A stretch of DNA of 37,634 nt from an uncultured Geobacteraceae bacterium (GTDB taxonomy: Bacteria > Desulfobacterota > Desulfuromonadia > Geobacterales > Pseudopelobacteraceae), in the NCBI GenBank assembly GCA_903852495.1, contig CAINRC010000058.1, positions 1-37,634 of the forward strand. The letters are read 5' to 3'. The translations under genes and the position numbers were made by a program. Below the pieces are notes generated by a model. It searched no databases. It was not told the DNA's origin and was given only the letters and a program-made list of their open reading frames with translations. Every line of letters starts with the position of its first letter. Position 1 is the first letter of the stretch. Shown here piece by piece: positions 26,750-35,520 of the stretch.

Positions 26750-27514
26750 ATGTCCAGAGAAAAGGGTGCATATTCGGTGCAGGCGGTAATCAAGGCAATC
26801 GACCTGCTTGAAACGCTTGCTCAGGATGGGGATAGACCATCAATTACAATCATTGAAAAGAAACTAGGCTTAAGCCGTAACAAAGCATTCAGACTGCTGG
26901 CTACGCTTGAAGACAAAGGTCTTGTGGAGAGGGATGCTCTGACCGGCACGTATATGCTTGGTCTGCAGGCATTCCAGATGGCCCAGCATATCTTGAAAAG
27001 CACCAACCTGATCCGGTTGGCCCATCCTGTCATGGAGGAACTGGCGCGTAAATTAGATGAGGCAATCTATATAACCGTCATGAACAACGATGAAGTTCTC
27101 TTCCTTGACATGGTTGATTCGTTCCAGCAGGTAAAAGCGGTTGATCTGGTCGGCAAACGGTTTCCGTTTTTCACCAACGCCGCAGGTAAAGTCCTGAAAT
27201 CTGTTTCATCGATTGATCTGCGCACCAAGGGGAGCAAAAAGCGAAATATTCCTGATCCCCAATTGCTGGAAATAGAATTGGACGAAATTAGAAAAAAAGG
27301 TGTGGCTGTCGATTTTGGTGGCTTGGGAGACGGTATCTGTGCCGTTGCAGTCGTGATCAGGGATTATGCCGGCAAGGTTGTTGGGGCGCTGACGCTTCTT
27401 GCACCATCGTTCAGAATGCTTCAGGAACGTCTTGAACAAGAGATTATCCCGTCCATGATTGAGGGGGCGGAAGAGCTCTCTATGAAGTTCGGCTATATGA
27501 AAATTACCGCTTGA
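26750..27514 (+). CDS. IclR-family transcriptional regulator
   Basis: The 254-residue protein has the N-terminal winged helix at about 5-70 (VQAVIKAIDLLETLAQ, then LGLSRNKAFRLLATLEDKGLVERD as the recognition region). The IclR effector-binding domain follows at about 75-245 (ARKLDEAIYITVMNNDEVLFLDMVDS, FFTNAAGKVLKS, GICAVAVVIRDYAGKVVGALTL). Members sense small carboxylates or aromatics. I chose the ATG at 26750, with GAGGGG nine bases before it. A start at 26690 would lie at the predicted RNA start. It precedes the acetate-symporter operon by 128 bases on the same strand, so control of that operon is the natural inference. Confidence 0.93.
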   Translation: MSREKGAYSVQAVIKAIDLLETLAQDGDRPSITIIEKKLGLSRNKAFRLLATLEDKGLVERDALTGTYMLGLQAFQMAQHILKSTNLIRLAHPVMEELARKLDEAIYITVMNNDEVLFLDMVDSFQQVKAVDLVGKRFPFFTNAAGKVLKSVSSIDLRTKGSKKRNIPDPQLLEIELDEIRKKGVAVDFGGLGDGICAVAVVIRDYAGKVVGALTLLAPSFRMLQERLEQEIIPSMIEGAEELSMKFGYMKITA

Positions 27515-27642
27515 TTCAATAAACAGCTGAGGTTGCTCTTATCTGGCCATGTGTTAAATTTATGACGAAAGGAGGTTGCACCCGGCATCAAAGTTTGTTT
27601 GTACCCCGTGCTGAACCAATTTCATATGAAAGGAGTAACTAA

Positions 27643-27954
27643 ATGGCAGAGAAACAGTATGATTGGGCGACGATAGCAAAGAATCCGAAGTTCATTGAAC
27701 TCCATCACAAAAAACAGGCATTCCTGTTCGGCTGGTGGATCTTCTCCAGTGCGTATTACTTCCTGCTCCCCATCGGAGCAGCCTATGCACCCGGTCTATT
27801 CAAGATCAAAATGATCGGTGTCATCAATTTTGGGTACATATTTGCGTTATCTCAGTTTTTTGTTTCATGGGCACTGGCTCTTTATTATGCCCACGTTGCA
27901 AACAAGGATTTTGACCGGTTGACCAAAGAACTTATCGACGAACTTCATCTTTAG
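27643..27954 (+). CDS. DUF485 (YjcH-like) membrane protein
   Basis: The 103 residues match the DUF485 pattern. A soluble N-terminus holds WATIAKNPKFIELHHKKQAF, two helices follow at about 28-50 and 60-84 (FGYIFALSQFFVSWALALYY), and the tail is charged (NKDFDRLTKELIDEL). In E. coli the related yjcH lies between acs and actP. The role is unproven, but the family is nearly always next to an ActP-type symporter, as here, 16 bases before it. GAAAGGAG precedes the ATG. Confidence 0.92.
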   Translation: MAEKQYDWATIAKNPKFIELHHKKQAFLFGWWIFSSAYYFLLPIGAAYAPGLFKIKMIGVINFGYIFALSQFFVSWALALYYAHVANKDFDRLTKELIDELHL

Positions 27955-27970
27955 AAAAGGAGGATACGAC

Positions 27971-29959
27971 ATGACTTTTAAGAATATCATTATAGCCGCA
28001 AGTTTAGTTCTCACCGTTGCCGCAGCCGCCTTTGCTGAAGAGCCGAAGAAAGCTCCTGCCGCACCGGGCGCGCCTGCAGCAGTTACCGCTCCTGCCGCTG
28101 CCGGAGCCGCTGCAGTGGTTGCCGCACCTGGCACCGCAACTCCAGCACCCGCCGCTGCACCACTGACCAAGAAAAGAGAGCTGAAAGCTAACAAAGCTAT
28201 CACCCTTTCCATGTTCGCCGTCATCATCGGCATCACGCTGGGTGTAGTTATCTGGGCTGCCAAGCAGACCAAAACCACGGCTGACTTCTACGCCGCCGGT
28301 GGTGGTATCACCGGAACCCAGAACGGGTGGGCTATTGCAGGTGACTATATGTCTGCAGCCTCCTTCCTCGGTATTTCCGGTATGATTTCGCTGTATGGGT
28401 ATGACGGGTTCATGTACTCCGTCGGCTGGCTGGTTGCCTACATCACGGTTCTTCTGATCGTAGCCGAGCCCTGCCGTAATGCCGGTAAGTACACTCTGGG
28501 AGATATCCTTTCCTTCCGTACTGATCCAAAACCTGTTCGTGCTGTTGCAGCGATCTCAACCGTTGCCGTTTCGACCTTCTACCTGACTGCCCAGATGGTT
28601 GGCGCAGGCAAGCTGATGGCTCTGCTCGTCGGTGTACCATACAAAACCGCCATCATCGGCGTTGGTATCCTGATGGTCGGCTACGTCGTCTTCGGCGGCA
28701 TGACCGCCACAACCTGGGTTCAGATCATCAAGGCCGGTCTGCTCATGTCGGGCGCCGCCCTGCTTTCGATCCTTGTTCTGGCTAAAGCCGGTTTCAATCC
28801 GATCTTCTTCTTCGACCAGATCGTCAACAGCCCGGACATTCAGGACCATGTTTCCAAGCTGGTGCTGAAAGATGGTATCACACTCAACGGCATAGATGCC
28901 GGGCAACGCTTCCTTGAGCCGGGCCTCTTCATGAAAGCTCCGCTGGACCAGATTTCCCTCGGTATGGCTCTGGTTCTCGGAACCGCCGGTATGCCGCACA
29001 TCCTGATGCGTTTCTTCACCGTACCAACCGCACAGGCTGCCCGTAAGTCTGTTATTATCGCCATGTTCATCATCGGCGGCTTCTACGTTCTGACAACTCT
29101 GCTCGGTTTCGGTGCTGCTATCAACCTGACGCCACAGGGTATTATCTCTGTTGATCCGGGCGGCAACATGGCTACCCTGATGCTGGCTCAGCAACTGGGT
29201 GCCGACATTTCTCCGATCCTCGGCGACATCTTCCTGGCCTTCCTCTGTTCGGTTGCTTTCGCCACAATTCTGGCGGTTGTTTCCGGTCTGGTTCTGGCTG
29301 CCTCGGCCGCTATTGCCCACGACATCTATGTTAACGTTATCAAGGACGGCCATGCCGACCAGCATGAGCAGGTTATGGCTGCCCGCATCACCTCGCTGGT
29401 TGTTGGTGCAGTCGGCATCATGATCGGCCTGATGGCTGAAAAAGCCAACGTAGCTCACCTTGTTGCTCTGGCCTTTGCCGTCGCTTCTTCCGGTAACCTG
29501 CCGGTTGTTGTGCTGTCATTGTTCTGGCGCAAATTCAACACCGCCGGCGTTATCTCCGGTCTGGTAGTTGGTACCATCGCCTCCATCGGTCTGGTTATGG
29601 TTTCCCCTAACATGACCTATCCGAAGGTAGTTGCTGCCGGCGCTCAGAAGATCATCACTGCTATGGAGAAGAAACAGGCTGCTCTGCTTCCAGGTGCTGT
29701 TCTTGAAGAAAAGGACGCCAAGGCGCTGGCCAAAGCAAAAGTTGATTTTGAAAAGAATAAAGACGGCAAGTCCATCATGGGCCTTGATGCACCGATTCTG
29801 AAGCTGAAAAACCCGGGCATCATCTCCATCCCGCTCGGCTTCCTGGCAGCTATTTTCGGTGCACTGCTGTTCCCGAACAAGCGTGCTGAAGAGATGTTTG
29901 ACGAAGTTTACGTCCGTCAGAACACCGGCCTCGGTATGGCCAAGGCTATAAATCACTGA
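27971..29959 (+). CDS. actP: ActP-type sodium:solute (acetate) symporter with Ala/Pro-rich N-terminal extension
   Basis: This SSS-family transporter of 662 residues is about 110 longer than E. coli ActP. It starts with a signal-like helix (1-22, AAAAFA), then an Ala/Pro-rich segment (about 23-66). The body matches ActP closely: TTADFYAAGGGITGTQNGWAIAGDYMSAASFLGISG (read only as location), LTAQMVGAGKLMALL, FGGMTATTWVQIIKA, GTAGMPHILMRFFTVPTAQAARKS, FLCSVAFATILAVVSGLVLAASAAIAHD. A charged Ala/Lys/Asp-rich insert of about 60 residues (555-620) lies before the last helix; E. coli ActP lacks it. Codon use looks strongly biased, suggesting high expression. Acetate is the likely substrate by homology and by the DUF485 neighbour. 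Confidence 0.92.
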   Translation: MTFKNIIIAASLVLTVAAAAFAEEPKKAPAAPGAPAAVTAPAAAGAAAVVAAPGTATPAPAAAPLTKKRELKANKAITLSMFAVIIGITLGVVIWAAKQTKTTADFYAAGGGITGTQNGWAIAGDYMSAASFLGISGMISLYGYDGFMYSVGWLVAYITVLLIVAEPCRNAGKYTLGDILSFRTDPKPVRAVAAISTVAVSTFYLTAQMVGAGKLMALLVGVPYKTAIIGVGILMVGYVVFGGMTATTWVQIIKAGLLMSGAALLSILVLAKAGFNPIFFFDQIVNSPDIQDHVSKLVLKDGITLNGIDAGQRFLEPGLFMKAPLDQISLGMALVLGTAGMPHILMRFFTVPTAQAARKSVIIAMFIIGGFYVLTTLLGFGAAINLTPQGIISVDPGGNMATLMLAQQLGADISPILGDIFLAFLCSVAFATILAVVSGLVLAASAAIAHDIYVNVIKDGHADQHEQVMAARITSLVVGAVGIMIGLMAEKANVAHLVALAFAVASSGNLPVVVLSLFWRKFNTAGVISGLVVGTIASIGLVMVSPNMTYPKVVAAGAQKIITAMEKKQAALLPGAVLEEKDAKALAKAKVDFEKNKDGKSIMGLDAPILKLKNPGIISIPLGFLAAIFGALLFPNKRAEEMFDEVYVRQNTGLGMAKAINH

Positions 29960-29990
29960 TGCTTTAAATTGCAGAATTATGTGATACAGT

Positions 29991-30020
29991 GGGGGGGGCT
30001 TCGGCCTTCCCCTTTTTTTG
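29991..30020 (+). terminator. Intrinsic terminator after the symporter gene
   Basis: A G-rich arm (29991-29999) pairs through GGC-TTCG-GCC, with G-T pairs, to CCTTCCCC. Seven T follow (30013-30019). It begins 32 bases after the actP-like stop. Confidence 0.9.
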
Positions 30021-30087
30021 TATTTACCCTGAACTTGGTATTATATTTTATTGAGCACCGGACCGGTGACTAAAAGGATGGATGTTT

Positions 30088-31329
30088 ATGGAATCAGCAG
30101 CAATTATCTCGGCTAAACATATTCTGCTGGTTATCGGTATTATCCTTGGTGCCGGTTCTTTCAGTGGTATCCTGGCCTCTAAATTCAAGGTGCCCGATGT
30201 GGTTGTGTTCCTGCTGATCGGGATCGGTCTTGGACCGGAAATGTCCGGCATGATAGATGTCAAAGCCGATTCAGCTTTCAATCAGCTGATTCTTATTTTT
30301 GGCTCCTGCTACATCCTGTTTGATGGCGGCGCCAGTCTGAGACTCAAGGTGCTGAAAGAAGTCTGGATTACAATAGTGGTCATTGCGACCATTGGTGTTG
30401 TCATAACCGTTGTCATAACCGGTTTTGCCGCCAGCCAGATTCTGGGCCTGCCACTGATTACGGCGCTTCTGTTCGGCGCTGTTGTCGCCTCGACCGACCC
30501 GGCGACTCTGGTGCCGGTTTTCAAGCAGGTTCGGATAGTAGATCGGGTGGCCCAGACTGTCATGAGTGAATCGGCCTTTAATGATGCCATGGGAGCAATT
30601 GTTACCTTTGCTTTACTGGGGGTCATAATGGGAACCGGCGGTGAGTTTTCCCTCGGCAGAGCCTCATTTGATCTGGTCAGCAATGCATTGATCGGGGTAG
30701 TGGTGGGAGGCACACTCGGCTATGCCGCCGCTTTTCTGATTGCCCATGAAAAATTCAGCTTCCTGCTGGAATACGCCCCGTTGGTTACCCTGATGTCAGT
30801 GGCGGGGGCCTATATGAGCGCCGAAAACTTTCATGCCAGCGGTTTTATGGCGGTATTCGTGTTCGGGATCGTACTTGGCAACAAGGACGCCTTTGGTTTC
30901 GAGATGGAAGCGCAGGAGGCGGAAAAACTGGAAGATTTTATTCTGACGACATCGCTCATTATGCGGATGTTTATCTTTATTCTACTCGGCAGCCAGGTCA
31001 ACTTTGCACTGATGGGAAAATATCTCTGGAGTGGCATCGCCTTGGTCGCTGTATTAATGCTGATTGCCCGACCGGTCACGGTATTCTGTTGCGCCCTGCC
31101 GGACAGAAGGGCACGGTGGAGTCTGAACGAGATGCTCTTCATGTGCTGGACAAGGGAAACCGGAATAATTCCGGGAGCGCTGGCTGGAATTCTTGTCGGC
31201 ATGAAAGTGCCGGGGGCTGAAGTCATCGCCTCTATTACCTTCATTACCATACTGATGACAATCATCATTCAGGCCACAACCACCCGCTGGCTTGCCGGGA
31301 AACTCGGTTTACTTGTTTCAGAGAAATAG
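30088..31329 (+). CDS. CPA1-type cation:proton antiporter (NhaP-like)
   Basis: The 413-residue protein has about twelve hydrophobic segments over its whole length and no long cytoplasmic tail. The family core shows GAVVASTDPATLVPVFKQV and SESAFNDAMGAIVTFALL, with the paired N165-D166 of CPA1 antiporters (CPA2 members have Asp-Asp). This suggests one Na+ or K+ exchanged per H+. The end has RETGIIPGALAGILVG. Start choice: AAGGA is nine bases from the ATG at 30088 but only three from an ATG at 30082, which would add MF. It is the first gene after the symporter terminator, and the P-type ATPase follows by 56 bases, so an ion-homeostasis pair is likely. Confidence 0.9.
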   Translation: MESAAIISAKHILLVIGIILGAGSFSGILASKFKVPDVVVFLLIGIGLGPEMSGMIDVKADSAFNQLILIFGSCYILFDGGASLRLKVLKEVWITIVVIATIGVVITVVITGFAASQILGLPLITALLFGAVVASTDPATLVPVFKQVRIVDRVAQTVMSESAFNDAMGAIVTFALLGVIMGTGGEFSLGRASFDLVSNALIGVVVGGTLGYAAAFLIAHEKFSFLLEYAPLVTLMSVAGAYMSAENFHASGFMAVFVFGIVLGNKDAFGFEMEAQEAEKLEDFILTTSLIMRMFIFILLGSQVNFALMGKYLWSGIALVAVLMLIARPVTVFCCALPDRRARWSLNEMLFMCWTRETGIIPGALAGILVGMKVPGAEVIASITFITILMTIIIQATTTRWLAGKLGLLVSEK

Positions 31330-31385
31330 TACCGCTATTTCATTCCCTTACATACCAGCAACAATTCGTTGTTACGGGGAGAACA

Positions 31386-34085
31386 ATGTCAATTAACCCC
31401 AACCTCCAGTGGCACAGTTTTTCAGAGAAAGAACTGCTTGAACAGTGTGCTACCTCTCTGGAAAAGGGCCTTGATCTCCAGGAGGTCGGGCGTCGCCAAG
31501 CAGAATACGGTCACAACCGGCTCAGTGTAAAAAAAGGCCCCAATCTCCTGCTCCTCTTCCTGCATCAATTCCATCAACCGCTTGTCTATATCCTGCTTGG
31601 CTCCGCACTCATAACCAGCTTTCTTCAGGAATGGGTCGATGCCGGAGTCATCTACGGCGTAGTGCTGGTCAATGCCGTCATCGGTTTTATTCAGGAAGCA
31701 AAAGCGGTCAAAGCCATCGAGGCGTTGACACATGTTCTGGTCAGTACCGCAACGGTCGTCAGGGATGGAGTACAACAGCAGATTCCCGCAGATGAGCTGG
31801 TGCCCGGCGACGTAGTGCGACTGAGGCCGGGCGATAAGGTTCCGGCAGATCTACGGCTGATTTCTTCACGAGAGTTGCAGATAAATGAATCAGCTTTGAC
31901 CGGCGAATCGCTGCCGGCACAGAAGACCTGCGGTCATCTTCCAGCAGACACTCTACTTCCTGATCGCAGCAACATGGCCTATTCGTCAACACTGGTAACC
32001 AACGGAACAGCGACAGGAGTTGTAATCGCAACCGGTGACCATACGGAAATCGGGCGTATCAACCAGTTGATCGCTTCAGCCGATATCCTGGCAACTCCGC
32101 TCACAAAAAAACTCTCCCGTTTCAGCTTCATCTTACTGAACATCATTCTTGCCCTTGCGGCGATCACGTTCGTTATTGGTATCATTCGGGGTGAATCCTG
32201 GCTTGATATGTTCATGGCTGCGGTTGCCCTGGCGGTCGGGGCAATTCCGGAAGGTTTACCGGCAGCGGTAACAATTACCCTGGCTATCGGGGTATCCCGT
32301 ATGGCAAAGCGCAATGTTATCATCCGCAAACTTCCTGCGGTGGAAACATTGGGGAGTACGACTGTCATCTGTACTGACAAGACCGGCACCCTGACCCGTA
32401 ACCAGATGACCGTACAGGAAGTTTTTGCGGGTGGCCTTCTCTTTCACCTTTCCGGCAGTGGTTATGGTCCGGAGGGGACATTCAGCTGTGACAACAGCAC
32501 CATACTTCCGGAACAGTATCCGGCATTGAGAGATTGTCTAATTGCAGGTCTGCTCTGCAATGATACGCTTCTGAAACAGGACACTGACGGATGGCAGGTT
32601 GAGGGAGACCCGACCGAAGCGGCCCTGATTGCTTCCGCGCATAAGGCCGGTCTTCGTCGGGAAGAACTTGCCACTACGTTCCCCCGGTTGGACACCATTC
32701 CATTTGATTCAAGCCGCCAATTCATGGCAACACTGCACCGACATGGCAACCAACAGATGGTTATTTTAAAGGGGTCGCCGGAGAGTCTGCTTCCCCGTTG
32801 CCGTACCGCTTTGTCAGATACCGGCTGTCTGATTCCATCAGACTTTGATGGATATCATCAGCAGGCGGTTCAGATGGCTGAAAAAGGGTTACGGGTACTT
32901 GCGCTTGCCCGGTTTGTACGTCCGTATAATCCTAATGAGCTGAAATACGATGACATTGGTGAAGAGCTGACCTTTCTTGGCTTACAGGGGATGATTGACC
33001 CGCCCAGGCCTGAAGCGGTGGCCGCTGTAAGCGTTTGCCAAATGGCCGGTATTCAGGTCAGGATGATAACAGGTGATCATGCCGTCACCGCAGCAGCTGT
33101 TGCCCGACAGGTTGGCTTGCAGGGGAAGATCAATAGATCCGGACAGTTAATGACACTTACCGGCAGAGACCTTCAGACGCTTTCTGATTCTGAGCTTGCG
33201 GCATTGATCCAGCACACTGTACTGTTTGCCCGCATCGCTCCGGAGCAGAAACTCCGGCTGGTTGAAGCGCTACAGTCAGCCGGGCATATTGTGGCCATGA
33301 CCGGTGACGGAGTGAACGATGCGCCGGCCCTGCGTCAGGCTGATATTGGTGTGGCGATGGGAACTGCTGGCACGGAGGTGGCGAAGGAGGCCGCTGATAT
33401 GCTCCTGCTGGATGATAACTTTTCCTCCATTGAAGCTGCGGTGGAGGAGGGGCGGGGCGTTTTTGAAAATCTGGTGAAATTCATAAGCTGGACACTGCCG
33501 ACCAATCTGGGTGAAGGGCTGGTTATTCTGGTGGCCGTACTGGCCGGAGTACAGCTGCCGATTACGCCAGTACAGATCCTCTGGATCAATATGACCACGG
33601 CGGTTCTTCTCGGGCTTATGCTCGCCTTTGAGCCGAAGGAGACGGGACTGATGAACCGTCCCCCGCATAATCCTCAAACTCCGCTTTTGTCCGGTGAATT
33701 GATTATGCGTATCATTCTGGTCGGTTTAATGCTTCTTGCAGGATCATTCGGGCTGTTTGAATGGCAGCTTCAGCATGGCAGCAGTCTTGAGGCGGCACGA
33801 ACGGGCGCAGTCAATATCTTTGTGTTCGGTGAAATATTTTACCTATTCAACTGCCGTTCCCTTCGTTATTCCATGTTTCGCATCGGCCTGTTCACCAATC
33901 GCTGGGTCCTTGGCGGTGTCAGTATTATGGTGTTGATGCAACTCCTTTTCACCTACCTGCCGGTTATGAACAGGGCGTTCGGCAGTTCTCCGATTGCCCT
34001 TCGGGAGTGGGGAATAATCATTGCCGCTTCGACAGTTGTATATTGCGTGATTGAGTGCGAAAAGTGGTTACGCAGGAAAACATAA
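31386..34085 (+). CDS. Type II cation-transporting P-type ATPase (SERCA/PMR1-like) with altered helix 6
   Basis: The 899 residues show an N-terminal cation-ATPase domain (WHSFSEKELLEQC), actuator motif T172-GES, phosphorylation D331 in ICTDKTGTLT, nucleotide-binding KGSPE, hinge G640-DGVNDAP, and a C-terminal helix bundle. PEGLP with E289 in helix 4 and N707-L-G-E710 in helix 5 match the Ca2+ ligands of SERCA (E309, N768, E771). In helix 6, WINMTTAV aligns with WVNLVTD, so A739 stands where SERCA has the D800 that both calcium sites share. The ion is therefore uncertain (one Ca2+, Na+, Mn2+ or H+). GGGGAG precedes the ATG. A small hairpin (AACAA-TTCG-TTGTT, 31360-31373) lies just before it. 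Confidence 0.92.
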   Translation: MSINPNLQWHSFSEKELLEQCATSLEKGLDLQEVGRRQAEYGHNRLSVKKGPNLLLLFLHQFHQPLVYILLGSALITSFLQEWVDAGVIYGVVLVNAVIGFIQEAKAVKAIEALTHVLVSTATVVRDGVQQQIPADELVPGDVVRLRPGDKVPADLRLISSRELQINESALTGESLPAQKTCGHLPADTLLPDRSNMAYSSTLVTNGTATGVVIATGDHTEIGRINQLIASADILATPLTKKLSRFSFILLNIILALAAITFVIGIIRGESWLDMFMAAVALAVGAIPEGLPAAVTITLAIGVSRMAKRNVIIRKLPAVETLGSTTVICTDKTGTLTRNQMTVQEVFAGGLLFHLSGSGYGPEGTFSCDNSTILPEQYPALRDCLIAGLLCNDTLLKQDTDGWQVEGDPTEAALIASAHKAGLRREELATTFPRLDTIPFDSSRQFMATLHRHGNQQMVILKGSPESLLPRCRTALSDTGCLIPSDFDGYHQQAVQMAEKGLRVLALARFVRPYNPNELKYDDIGEELTFLGLQGMIDPPRPEAVAAVSVCQMAGIQVRMITGDHAVTAAAVARQVGLQGKINRSGQLMTLTGRDLQTLSDSELAALIQHTVLFARIAPEQKLRLVEALQSAGHIVAMTGDGVNDAPALRQADIGVAMGTAGTEVAKEAADMLLLDDNFSSIEAAVEEGRGVFENLVKFISWTLPTNLGEGLVILVAVLAGVQLPITPVQILWINMTTAVLLGLMLAFEPKETGLMNRPPHNPQTPLLSGELIMRIILVGLMLLAGSFGLFEWQLQHGSSLEAARTGAVNIFVFGEIFYLFNCRSLRYSMFRIGLFTNRWVLGGVSIMVLMQLLFTYLPVMNRAFGSSPIALREWGIIIAASTVVYCVIECEKWLRRKT

Positions 34086-34113
34086 AAGGGCCTGCCGAAT
34101 GGCAAGCCCTTTT
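34084..34113. terminator. Bidirectional terminator between the ATPase and TRAP operons
   Basis: AAAAGGGC-CTGCC-GAAT-GGCA-AGCCCTTTT forms a stem of about 12 bp with A and T tails on both sides. It overlaps the end of the ATPase gene and lies 28 bases beyond the dctM stop, so it can serve both convergent units. Confidence 0.88.
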
Positions 34114-34140
34114 ATTCACTAAAGTACTTCCTTTACATTG

Positions 34141-35520
34141 TCAATAGCCGAGCAGACGCGGCAGCCAGAGAGAAATGATCGGTACATAGGTTATCAGCAG
34201 CATAAACCCGATCATGGCAAGCAGCCAGGGCAGTACCGCCACCGAAAGTTCCGAAATCCCCATCTTGGTAATACCGCTGGCTACATAGAGATTTAATCCT
34301 ACCGGTGGATGACACATACCGACCTCCATATTGACGGTGATCAGTACCCCGAAATGGATCGGGTCGATTCCCAGTTTCATTGCAACGGGGAACAGGATCG
34401 GAGCCAGAATCAGGATGATGGAGGAAGGTTCCATGACATTGCCGGCCAGCAGCAGCAGCACGTTGGTTACCAGCAGGAAGGCTACAACGCCCAGGTTGTG
34501 TCCAAGAATCCAGTCGGCCATGATCTGGGGAATCTGCTCGTGGGTCATCAAAAATGAGAACAATACCGCATTGGTGATGATATAGAGCAGCATTGCCGAC
34601 ATACTTGCTGAATCGAGAAGGACTTTTGGTATTTTGGCAATAGTTATGTCTTTATAGACAAACACTGCAATAACGAAGGCATAGACTGCACTCATGGCAG
34701 CAGCTTCTGTCGGGGTGAACAGACCGCTGTAGATTCCGCCCAGTACGATTACGATCAGCAGCAGACCCCAGACACTTTCCCGGAAGGCTTTTAATCTCTG
34801 GATGGCAGTTGCTTTAGGCATACGGGGATAATCGTTTTTGCGGGCAATCCACCAGGAAACCAGACCGAGCAGGGTAGCAAGCATCAGGCCGGGTACAACG
34901 CCGCCCATGAACATGCCGCCGACTGACGAGTTGGTTGCCACACAGTAAATAACCATGGGGATTGATGGCGGAATCAGGATGCCGAGCGACCCTGATGTGG
35001 TGATAACACCGGCACCATAGCGCTTGGGGAAACCGGCTTTTACCATGGCCGGCAGCAGAATCGAACCGATGGCCACGACAGTTGCCGGACTTGACCCGGA
35101 AACGGCGGCAAACAGAGCGCAGGCGATAACACCGGACAGCGCAAGTCCGCCATGCCAGTGGCCGACCATTGATGTCGCAAAGTTAATCATCCTTTTTGCT
35201 ACACCGCCGTGGGTCAGGAAGTTACCGGCCAGAATAAAGAACGGGATCGCCATAATCTCGAACTTCTCAATGCCGGTAAAGAGCTTCATCGCCACCGCTT
35301 CAGTCGGTATCTTCGTAAAAAAGAAAAGAAATGAAAGAACGGTCAGACCGAGGGCGATGGAAATCGGCATTCCGGTCAGCATGAGTAAGATCAAAAGGGC
35401 GAATACGATGCCGGTACTGCCGAGCATTGCGATGGCACCCAGGGCGACAGCAATGCCGATCATCAATTTTGCTGCTTTTTGTTTGGAGAATTGTTCCCAG
35501 CCAGCTACAGTTGTACTCAT
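34141..35520 (-). CDS. dctM: TRAP transporter large permease DctM
   Basis: The 459-residue inner-membrane protein carries the twelve-helix TRAP large-subunit fold. Blocks: LILLMLTGMPISIALGL, KFEIMAIPFFILAGNFLTHGGVAKRMI, GVIACALFAAVSGSSPATVVAIGSI, KRYGAGVITTSGSLGILIPPSIPMVIY, FTPTEAAAMSAVYA and VNMEVGMCHPPVGLNLYVASG. It couples Na+ influx to uptake of the acid delivered by DctP. An N-terminal extension of about 20 residues (STTVAGWEQFSKQKAAK) precedes the first helix. The ATG overlaps the dctQ stop (ATGA), with GGAGGTG nearby. A terminator follows. Confidence 0.95.
   Translation of the reverse strand: MSTTVAGWEQFSKQKAAKLMIGIAVALGAIAMLGSTGIVFALLILLMLTGMPISIALGLTVLSFLFFFTKIPTEAVAMKLFTGIEKFEIMAIPFFILAGNFLTHGGVAKRMINFATSMVGHWHGGLALSGVIACALFAAVSGSSPATVVAIGSILLPAMVKAGFPKRYGAGVITTSGSLGILIPPSIPMVIYCVATNSSVGGMFMGGVVPGLMLATLLGLVSWWIARKNDYPRMPKATAIQRLKAFRESVWGLLLIVIVLGGIYSGLFTPTEAAAMSAVYAFVIAVFVYKDITIAKIPKVLLDSASMSAMLLYIITNAVLFSFLMTHEQIPQIMADWILGHNLGVVAFLLVTNVLLLLAGNVMEPSSIILILAPILFPVAMKLGIDPIHFGVLITVNMEVGMCHPPVGLNLYVASGITKMGISELSVAVLPWLLAMIGFMLLITYVPIISLWLPRLLGY

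Noticed and set aside
27515..27642. A sigma-54 promoter before the DUF485/symporter genes
   Set aside because: Several GG and GC pairs are present, but none combine as TGGCA-N5/6-TTGC with the right spacing.
28556..29458. A 300-codon minus-strand open frame inside the symporter gene
   Set aside because: The translation is rich in Asn, Gln, His and Asp with no fold-like pattern. It is the mirror of strongly biased codons of the symporter.
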